Shown here in pieces: positions 23,000 through 29,593 of a stretch of DNA of 32,116 nt (its first letter is position 1; the number at the start of each line of letters is the position of its first letter). A model generated the notes under the pieces. It worked only from the letters and a program-made list of their open reading frames with translations, was not told where the DNA came from and searched no databases. This stretch comes from CAZART01 sp964487555 (GTDB taxonomy: Bacteria > Bacteroidota > Rhodothermia > Rhodothermales > VXPQ01), in assembly GCA_964487555.1 (NCBI GenBank), contig CAZART010000057.1, positions 1 to 32,116 of the forward strand, given 5' to 3'. The translations under genes were made by a program, and so were the position numbers.

Positions 23000-23177
23000 C
23001 TGCGATCGTCGTCGGGTCGTCGGAGGTGCAGGGCGCACGCGCGAGCACCGTCGAGATGAGCCATCTTGGCGGCCGCTTCTTTTTTCTGAACGGAAACCGC
23101 GCCGGACGTCCTTTGAGACCCAGATGGGGACAGCGACCGCCGAGGAAGTTCGCTACCATTTCTCCACCCTTCCCCTT

Positions 23178-23471
23178 CTATTCGCCGTATGTCACCTGTT
23201 CGAGGTACTCCACGCTCCGCGGGATGTTGGCCATCGGATCGGGACTCTCGTCTTCGATGTAGTAGTGCACGACGCCCACTTTTTCGGCGGCGCGCAGCAC
23301 CTCGGACCAGTCGATCTGCCCGGTGCCGACCGGCACGTTCGTCTCCGGCTCGGACTCGCCGCTGAAGTCGCCCGTGGGTGTGCCCTCCCTCATGTCTTTG
23401 ATATGCATCAGCTTCCAGCGGTCGGGGTATTGGTCCGGGCACTGCCAGCCCACCACCGGTGTGCGCTCCAT
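23178..23471 (-). pseudogene. C-terminal fragment of a sugar phosphate isomerase/epimerase
   Basis: The last 97 codons of this minus frame match the end of xylose-isomerase-like TIM-barrel enzymes: DRWKLMHIKDMREGTPTGDF with the metal-site His and Asp of the HxKD motif, then VPVGTGQIDWSEVLRAAEKV, then HYYIEDESPDPM and SVEYLEQV. Full-length enzymes are 270-310 residues, and the barrel before this point is absent. The sequence upstream of about 23450 is in other frames and does not match. It lies in a 1.1-kb patch made of gene pieces. An internal ATG exists at 23471, but a third of a barrel is unlikely to be functional. Confidence 0.8.
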
Positions 23472-23566
23472 CGGCTGGGTGCCGGCTCATATGCAGGAAA
23501 TTCTCCGAATTCCCGCCCACAGCGATCGACCGGGGGCAATTACTGACACATCAAATCCTCCGTTCA

Positions 23567-23692
23567 TCATCCCAGGTCGAAAAGAACGAATACAACGCCG
23601 ACCGAGTCCTGCCTTCTGCCACGCACGAGGTATTCGAGATAGTCGAACAGACCGTGATAATGAAAATTGGTGTACGCGTCGCGGTACCGCGA
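23567..23692 (-). pseudogene. unidentified gene tail ending near a palindrome
   Basis: A minus frame reads SRYRDAYTNFHYHGLFDYLE and then YLVRGRRQDSVGVVFVLFDL before a stop. The composition looks coding, but I cannot place the family. Its SRYR codons lie in the 14-bp palindrome at 23679-23692, where the opposite-strand fragment begins, so both pieces appear cut at the same point. Confidence 0.35.
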
Positions 23693-24116
23693 GACGATCG
23701 AGCTCGTGGTCCAGACCGGCCGCGACTTCGGTGCATCGGTGATGGGCGACAACCTCGGCATGCCCGATCCCGTCGACGGAGCGCGACTGCTCGCCGACGC
23801 CGGCTGCGATGTCGTGATCCACCACATAGGCTACGACTACCGGACGCTGCGGAAGCAGCGCGGCGACGCGTTCGAGAGCCCGCACGATCGCCTCCGCGAT
23901 GTCGTCGCCGCCGTCGACGTGCCGGTGCAGGCCAAAGGCGGCCTCACGCTGGAGCAGGCCGTCGATGCCCCGGCCTACGGGGCCCCCATCGTCGTCGTCG
24001 GCGCTCCGCTCGACATCGGCGAACACGCCTTCCAGTCCGCATCAGGCGACGTAGCGTCCGTGCTCTCCGAGATCTGCCGCCGGGTCCATGCCTTCGGCGA
24101 CGTTGCGGTCAGCTAG
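23667..24116 (+). pseudogene. 3-hexulose-6-phosphate synthase/KGPDC-like protein, N-terminus missing
   Basis: From about 23679 the plus frame encodes the C-terminal two thirds of an orotidine-decarboxylase-suprafamily enzyme of the HPS/KGPDC type: GASVMGDNLGMPDPVDGARL, DVVIHHIGYD, VPVQAKGGLTLEQA and APIVVVGAPLDIG. HPS catalyses formation of hexulose-6-phosphate from ribulose-5-phosphate and formaldehyde. Full enzymes have about 210-220 residues; here about 70 residues, including the DxKxxD catalytic motif, are missing and only a TTG could start translation. It is therefore most likely a broken gene joined to unrelated DNA at the 14-bp palindrome 23679-23692. The remaining sequence is well preserved, so the break is probably recent or an assembly artefact. 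Confidence 0.75.
23679..23692. repeat. 14-bp perfect palindrome at a gene-fragment junction
   Basis: TCGCGGTACCGCGA is its own reverse complement. Read in either direction in the two flanking gene fragments it encodes the same SRYR peptide, so it could have served as microhomology for joining two unrelated sequences in opposite orientation. Confidence 0.7.
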
Positions 24117-24763
24117 CCCCGTTGCCGTTCACGCAGCGTGCAAATCGTGAATCGAATGGCGGCGCTTTGACGCGTCCGCGGGTGCGGGCAATAGCGCTAG
24201 GGCCGGGCACCGTCCGCTCACAGCGCACGAGTCGATCCGCCGCGTGGACATTCTTCGGTTTGCTTTTGCCGTCCTGAAGCCCTACCCTCCGCCAGCCAAG
24301 CTGCGAATTTTGCGTTTTGTTCTCACCGCTGTAGAGACGGTCGCAACGTTATGGCCTCCGGCCTACCTCACTTCTTATGATCTGCCAGAGGATGAGCACC
24401 GTATCCCACCCGCGCCTTTCTTTCTCCATAGCAGCCGGGTGTCGGATCCGGGCGGTACTGTTCCTCTTCAAGCCTCTCTTTGCCGGCATGCGCCTGGCTC
24501 GCTTGCGGCTTTCTTCTCCCGACTTCCGCGACCACCTCTTTTAACGATGCGCCTGGGAATTGTACCCGTCTTCGATTTCGGTCTTTTCTGCATCGCCTCC
24601 TGAACCGCGCTTCATAGGCCCGATGCTACCCCTGTACAAACGTACGCGACATCTGGGCAACTGGACCCTGGGCGCAAGAAGCCATCGTCGCAGCGTAGCG
24701 GCGTAAGATGCCACAACCCATGCAGTTCGTCACCGCTCCATAAAATCAAAGGAGAATAGAATC
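24117..24763. other. 647-bp region with no convincing gene
   Basis: One plus frame (24244-24603) is open from a GTG, but it has no ribosome site, domain or recognisable motif and looks like chance. From about 24610 to 24740 the sequence is non-coding, and it ends in a strong ribosome site, AAAGGAGAA, at 24748-24756 serving the next gene. The promoter of that gene should lie in the last 150 bp, though I see no clear consensus. Confidence 0.5.
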
Positions 24764-25945
24764 GTGAAACACAGCCTACTCGCTGGTACCATTTTATCTA
24801 CGGCAGCTACGTATCTCGTGCTCGCTGCCTTCTTCCTGGTCGTGCCGGTCGAGATTAGCCTTGGGTCGGGAATTTCGGTATGTGTAGCGCCTTGCGACCT
24901 CGTCCTGGGCAAGATGACGCGCACGTTTACGCCAGGCCATTTCGCCAGGGCCGGCAGCCATACCGGCTCCCGTGTCAATTTTGAAATGACAAGAGATGAC
25001 CTCCTGAGGGTGTACGCCATTGGCCGTGAAGTCCACATCAGCTATTCCCCGGAGGGCGAAATCTATGAAATGGACATTGGCTTTACAGACCTGGTCACGG
25101 CCCGGAAGTGGCAGCTGCCCGCTATTCCCATTGACGCGCCGTCCATCTGGATCATCACCGATCCCGCCGAGACGGCCCACGTCAGCGTGTTTCCCGAGGC
25201 CACCCACGCGCTGGTCACGATGAACGATCACATTTACGAAGGCACGGTGTATTTATACTTCAACGTTGCGGAAGCCGCTCTGGTATTTCTCGGAGAAGCA
25301 GTCGAGCCACCGAACGGTGCCCCCCTCGAGACTATTGCGAACGATCGTCTTGTTACGCTCTTCCCCATGAACGAGGCTATGAATATCCATAGCGAAAAGA
25401 CGATGGAGTTTGAGGGTGAGGAAGTTTTATACACACAAGAAGTAGCGATGCACGGATTCGGCACCTTGCAACTCAGCGCTGACGAGTCGCTGGAGGCCGC
25501 GGCGTTTTATGATGACGAAATCCTGCGCAATCCATATGAGCCCGACCCCGACATCAACTTGGGCTGGCGAACCCACTACTCGATTTTCGCGACGGATGGG
25601 ACGCTCCTGGCGTTCTACATCGCTGCTCCGCCTGAAGGCGATCATACACCCAACAACGGTGAGGTCTACATTGGATCTGTCGAATACTGGCGCGTCGTCG
25701 ATTCTATGGTCACAGCTATCGAAGCCGAGACGCCGCCCGAAGTCACATCGTGGACGGCCTATCCCAACCCTGCCACGGACGTGGTCCATTTCAGCGAGCC
25801 GACGACCGTATCGCTATACGACATTCTGGGCCGCGCCGTGCGCGCGGGTGAACAGGTGCAGGAAATCGACGTGAGCGGCCTTTCGCCGGGGTTATACCTC
25901 GTCCGCGCCGACACGGGAGCGAGCAAGACGCTCGTCATCCAGTAA
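24764..25945 (+). CDS. T9SS type A-sorted exported protein, paralog 1
   Basis: A 393-aa protein beginning with GTG at 24764, chosen because AAAGGAGAA lies just upstream. A hydrophobic N-terminal segment (about residues 10-30) targets it to the Sec system. The last about 75 residues form a type IX secretion sorting domain: TAYPNPATDVVHFSEP, VSLYDILGRAVRAG, LSPGLYLVR and TLVIQ. The body (about 45-320) is shared with the protein at 27964-29142, through TFTPGH, MTRDDLLRVYAIG, LPAIPIDAPSIW, ATHALVTMND and EGTVYLYFNV. This body is a beta-rich domain I do not recognise. The product should cross the outer membrane and be attached to the cell surface or released. No catalytic residues are apparent. 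Confidence 0.88.
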   Translation: MKHSLLAGTILSTAATYLVLAAFFLVVPVEISLGSGISVCVAPCDLVLGKMTRTFTPGHFARAGSHTGSRVNFEMTRDDLLRVYAIGREVHISYSPEGEIYEMDIGFTDLVTARKWQLPAIPIDAPSIWIITDPAETAHVSVFPEATHALVTMNDHIYEGTVYLYFNVAEAALVFLGEAVEPPNGAPLETIANDRLVTLFPMNEAMNIHSEKTMEFEGEEVLYTQEVAMHGFGTLQLSADESLEAAAFYDDEILRNPYEPDPDINLGWRTHYSIFATDGTLLAFYIAAPPEGDHTPNNGEVYIGSVEYWRVVDSMVTAIEAETPPEVTSWTAYPNPATDVVHFSEPTTVSLYDILGRAVRAGEQVQEIDVSGLSPGLYLVRADTGASKTLVIQ

Positions 25946-26034
25946 CAGGAAACGAAGCGGCCGATCCTTCAGGAGGGAACGGGGATACTATCAAGGATAA
26001 AGCGCCGAGAGTTAGCCCTCACTCCATTCTCTGC

Positions 26035-27645
26035 ATGAGCAAGCGCAATCGTGCTCAATCGGCTCCGCCCAAGGCGGCCTCGCGCACCCGGCATCCGGCC
26101 GGGTGGATCGGGGGGGCCGTGCTCTACGGGCTCGCGTGGCCGATGGCAGAGGGCGTAAACCTGTCGTTTCTGGCATGGTTTGCGTTCGTGCCGCTCTTCG
26201 TCGAGCTGGAGCACCACGAGAGGTTCGGACCGTTTGCACTGCGGGCGGTGGGCTTCATGGGCATCGCCACGCTCATCTCTTGCTGGTGGTGGTTCTTCAA
26301 TGTGCCCACCCGCGTGATGTGGATGACGTGGGTGGGCGGCGGGCACGAAATCCTTCTCGAATCCACGCCCCTGTTGCTCCTGTTTGCCCTGCGCAAGAAG
26401 CTACCGTACCAGCAGGCGCTATGGGCACTGGTGCTGGTGTGGCCGATGTGGGAATGGCTCTACAACAAGTGGGAATTGTCGATGGGTTACGCATTGCTTG
26501 CGAACGGGCAGGCGGGCAACATATGGCTTGTGCAGTACGTGGACCTCTTCGGCGTCTGGTCGATTACGGCGTGGGTGGTGCTCTTCAACGTGCTGCTCTA
26601 CCGCGTTTACAGAGCCGCCAACGACCGATTCACGCCGGTCTTCTGGAAGCAATCCCTGGCCCTAGCGGCGGTGATGATCGTGCTGCCCGCCTCGTATGGT
26701 CTCTATCGCGTCTACTCGGTGGAGCCGAGCGATGAGATCTTAGTGACGATGGCCCACACCGACTTCGAGCCGATACCTCGTGCACCTGATGAAGCCCTTC
26801 GACGGCTGGAGCGCGTCGTCCACCTCACGGATTCTGCAGCCTATTACGCCAAAGGCCCATCCGACCTGTACGTCTGGCCCGAGGCGGCAATTTCAATGAG
26901 CTGGCACATCGCGAACACGCGGCGCTTCATTTACGAAGCCGTGAATGACTGGGAGACCCCACTCTTGACGGGCTACACGAGCGATGTTACTTCAGCCTCC
27001 GGCGATACCACGCGTGCCAACCTTGCGGTGCTCATACCCGTCGAAGGCGACACGCTCAAAAGTCTCCTGGCGTACACTAAGCGGCGCTTCGTTCCCTTCT
27101 TCGAAGGTCTGCCCTACTACAATTACTTGAAGGGCCTGCCTGCTGTGCGCGCGTATCTCAAGAAGAAGGGCTACTACATGCCCGGGGAGGCCGCGACGCT
27201 GCTGCCGCTAGTCGCACGGACGGGGCGAACTCTTCACCTCGGCACACCCATTTGTCATGAGCAGCAGTTCCCGGCCTTCTGGGCGGAATGGGCGCGGGAT
27301 GGAGCAGACCTGTTCGTACATATCTCCTTCGAGAGTTGGTTCGGCAACCGGACTTTCCAGGCCCACTTTGTCAACATCGCCCGCCTGCGTGCTATCGAAA
27401 ACCGTCGCAGCATCGTGCGCAGCTCGAATGGGGGACGTTCGCTGTACATCGATGCCTTCGGACATACCTACAACCCTGCTCGCCGCAGAGAAGGCACGGT
27501 CACCGCACCAGTCAATATCTATTCGGATACGACCCTCTACACCCGTTTCCCGAATCTGTTCGTGCTTCTTTGTTTGCTCGGATTGCTGAGCATCGGTGGA
27601 AATCACTATGTTGCGCGGATCGATCGGAGCCGTTTTTCGTCGTAA
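26035..27645 (+). CDS. lnt: apolipoprotein N-acyltransferase
   Basis: A 536-aa inner-membrane enzyme with a hydrophobic N-terminal part (about residues 22-228, six to seven spans) and a nitrilase-like domain after it, ending in a further span near 490-515. The catalytic triad is visible: Glu283 in VWPEAAIS, Lys349 in YTKRRFVPFFE and Cys407 in TPICHEQQFP. Lnt transfers a third acyl chain to the N-terminal cysteine of lipoproteins. Here CHE replaces the more usual CYE after the catalytic cysteine, which is seen in some homologs. Length is near the usual 500-540. It is placed between two paralogous T9SS proteins with no obvious functional tie, and may be a second lnt copy. Confidence 0.93.
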   Translation: MSKRNRAQSAPPKAASRTRHPAGWIGGAVLYGLAWPMAEGVNLSFLAWFAFVPLFVELEHHERFGPFALRAVGFMGIATLISCWWWFFNVPTRVMWMTWVGGGHEILLESTPLLLLFALRKKLPYQQALWALVLVWPMWEWLYNKWELSMGYALLANGQAGNIWLVQYVDLFGVWSITAWVVLFNVLLYRVYRAANDRFTPVFWKQSLALAAVMIVLPASYGLYRVYSVEPSDEILVTMAHTDFEPIPRAPDEALRRLERVVHLTDSAAYYAKGPSDLYVWPEAAISMSWHIANTRRFIYEAVNDWETPLLTGYTSDVTSASGDTTRANLAVLIPVEGDTLKSLLAYTKRRFVPFFEGLPYYNYLKGLPAVRAYLKKKGYYMPGEAATLLPLVARTGRTLHLGTPICHEQQFPAFWAEWARDGADLFVHISFESWFGNRTFQAHFVNIARLRAIENRRSIVRSSNGGRSLYIDAFGHTYNPARRREGTVTAPVNIYSDTTLYTRFPNLFVLLCLLGLLSIGGNHYVARIDRSRFSS

Positions 27646-27679
27646 CGCTAGTCAACAAGGATGCGTTGGACGTTGCGGT

Positions 27680-27847
27680 CTGCCCGTCTGCCCGGACTGC
27701 GGCTGCACCATGAAGGTCATCGCCGCGCTCACGCACCCTCAAGCCACTCGCACCAACCTCGACGGGGTGAGGCTCGCCTCACGTCCTCCGCCCGTCGCGT
27801 CCCCGCGGCCACGGCCCCAGACCTCCTTCGATTTCGAATACGCCTAG
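27680..27847 (+). mobile_element. 3' remnant of an IS91-family transposase
   Basis: A plus frame ends with LPVCPDCGCTMKVIAALTHP and then a proline/arginine-rich tail, RPPPVASPRPRPQTSFDFEY, and a stop. This combination of a CPxCG zinc-knuckle, the MxVIA strand and a PP-rich tail is the C-terminus of IS91/IS801-type (Y2) transposases. The rest, including the HUH nuclease part, is absent, and the remnant begins within 35 bp of the lnt stop. It marks past insertion and deletion of a rolling-circle element between lnt and the second T9SS gene. Confidence 0.65.
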
Positions 27848-27925
27848 CGCGCGCCGCGATCGAATTCGTGCGGCGGTTTTTGGTGGCTCGCGGTTGTGAA
27901 GGACGGGCATGCTTACAGTCCTCTC

Positions 27926-27942
27926 TCGTACTGGAGGTACGA
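27926..27942. terminator. small hairpin between convergent units
   Basis: TCGTAC-TGGAG-GTACGA forms a 6-bp stem with a 5-base loop, 22 bp after the stop of the minus-strand T9SS gene and 79 bp after the transposase remnant. No U-tract follows on either strand, so termination is only a possibility. Confidence 0.25.
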
Positions 27943-27963
27943 CCTGCCGTGCGCGCTCGGGAT

Positions 27964-29142
27964 CTATCGAATGACAACGAGCTCGCTGTGGCCCGCCTCG
28001 TCACGCAGGAGGTACGGCCCCGGTGTGAGATCGCTCACGTCGAGGTGATCTACCGAAGCGCCGGTGCGAATCAGGCGGCCCAGTACGTCGTAAAGCGACA
28101 CGCTCGTCGAGGCGCTGAAACGGATCACGTCGTCGGCGGGGTTCGGATAGGCGGACCATGTCGGGCGTTCGGGCAGCGTCTCCGTTTCAAACGCGGTCGT
28201 GCCGGCATCGACGATGCGCACATATGCAATGTCATCGATAAGCACATCCCCTTCCGGAATCTCCGTCCCGTCTCCGCCCGCGTCGGCAATCCCGAACTCG
28301 AGCCAGGTACCATCGGCGGCGACGAACGAGTAGTACGTTTCGGAGCCGAGAAATTCAGGATTGAGTTGAACCTGATCGCTGTGAAACTCGACGCGGTTGA
28401 CGAACACTCCGGCCTCCAGGGTCGTCTCGGGGCTCACGTGCCACGCTCCAAATCCGTGCATCCGTATGTCTCTCGTCAAAATCGCGTCTTGTCCGCGATA
28501 CAATACGTCGAGCTCATCGTTCATCACCAGGGTTTCCGCCAGTGGAAAGATGGCGATCGTCGTGTCGTAGGTATTGTATAGCACATACGCTTCCCCGGGA
28601 GGCTCAATGACTTCGCCGCGAGAGTACAGCGCGAAATCGCCAACCTCGTAATACAGATACACGGTCCCTTCGAGGAACTGGTCGTTCGTAGTGACGAGGG
28701 CGTGCGTGGCTCCGGGAAAGAGGCCTATGTGCGGCGTATCGGATGCATCGATGAGCGTCCAGATCGAAGGGTCGTCGATGGGCATTGCCGGCAGCGTCCA
28801 CGACTGGGCCGTTTCCAGATCCCGCGATCCAATGTTCAGTGGATAGACCTCGCCCGGATACGACCAGACAATCGCGACCTTGCTTCCGATGGCGAAAAGA
28901 CGGAGAAGATCGTCGCGCGTGAAGACGAAATCGGCCGCTACGTTTCCCTTGGCATGGTGTTGCGGCGTGAACGTACGGGCCAGGGGACCTCCCTCTAAGG
29001 CCTGGTTGCTGCAGTAAGGCTGTTCGCACGCCCTTACCATAGCGTGGCTGGGCTCCACCGGAGCGAACCAGAAGAGTGTTACGAGTACGAAACAGGCGGC
29101 CCTCGTCGAGGAGGTCGCGATCTTGTGCGCACAGTTTTTCAT
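27964..29142 (-). CDS. T9SS type A-sorted exported protein, paralog 2
   Basis: A 392-aa protein with a signal peptide (hydrophobic up to about residue 33, EPSHA) and a C-terminal type IX sorting domain: SAYPNPADDVIRFSAS, VSLYDVLGRLIRTG, DLTPGPYLLRD and ELVVIR. The central domain matches paralog 1 throughout: LARTFTPQHHAKG, FTRDDLLRLFAIG, LPAMPIDDPSIW, ATHALVTTND and EGTVYLYYEV. Both also carry MHGFG near residue 230, and both have cysteine-containing segments after the signal peptide (RACEQPYCS here). The shared domain is unknown to me. The two genes point toward each other around lnt, so they probably arose by duplication with inversion. No ribosome site is obvious; the ATG overlaps the stop of a small upstream ORF. 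Confidence 0.88.
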   Translation of the reverse strand: MKNCAHKIATSSTRAACFVLVTLFWFAPVEPSHAMVRACEQPYCSNQALEGGPLARTFTPQHHAKGNVAADFVFTRDDLLRLFAIGSKVAIVWSYPGEVYPLNIGSRDLETAQSWTLPAMPIDDPSIWTLIDASDTPHIGLFPGATHALVTTNDQFLEGTVYLYYEVGDFALYSRGEVIEPPGEAYVLYNTYDTTIAIFPLAETLVMNDELDVLYRGQDAILTRDIRMHGFGAWHVSPETTLEAGVFVNRVEFHSDQVQLNPEFLGSETYYSFVAADGTWLEFGIADAGGDGTEIPEGDVLIDDIAYVRIVDAGTTAFETETLPERPTWSAYPNPADDVIRFSASTSVSLYDVLGRLIRTGASVDHLDVSDLTPGPYLLRDEAGHSELVVIR

Positions 29143-29345
29143 CGCTCTTTCGAATTGTTCGGATGACGAGGCCGCTCGGTTGAGGAATGCTCGTGGTGCC
29201 GCTCCTCTTCGACATGGCGGTATCGAGATTTGAGAAGCGCCCAGAGGGCCCCGAGCTCTGAGGCGAGGTACGACGAGGGCTTCTCGGGTTCGGATACCGT
29301 GGGTTCGCGCTTCGTACCATCGTCAGGTGCAGGTCGGTCGGGCAT
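29139..29345 (-). CDS. small hypothetical ORF coupled to T9SS paralog 2
   Basis: A 68-codon ORF starting MPDRPAPDDGTKREPTVSEP, with a hydrophobic patch YLASELGALWALLKSRY and a histidine/charged tail. Its TGA overlaps the ATG of the following T9SS gene as ATGA. Third-position GC is fairly high and the overlap is of the translational-coupling type, which support it being real. It has no ribosome site and no recognised family. The 248 bp between it and the regulator gene hold nothing I can call. Confidence 0.4.
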   Translation of the reverse strand: MPDRPAPDDGTKREPTVSEPEKPSSYLASELGALWALLKSRYRHVEEERHHEHSSTERPRHPNNSKER

Positions 29346-29593
29346 AAAAAGAGGCGTTCAGGACCGTTTCGAACAGCGGCGCTTGTTTGCAGAGCGTTCA
29401 ACGTCAAGGGCGGTGGTCGCCGTAGGAAAGGCAGACCGTTCATTCTGCTCAGAGGATAACCGTCAACGCCGCAGAAGCGTTAGCAGAGATGTAGCATTTC
29501 CTTATAGAAATGTATCACCGGATAGAGATGGATCATCGGCGGGATGCGCCGCGAGAACAGCCTGCTTCACCGTCGAGCCGGCCGACACGTTTG

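Noticed and set aside
24244..24603. 119-aa plus-strand frame from a GTG
   Set aside because: No ribosome site, no domain, irregular composition; treated as a chance frame in high-GC DNA.
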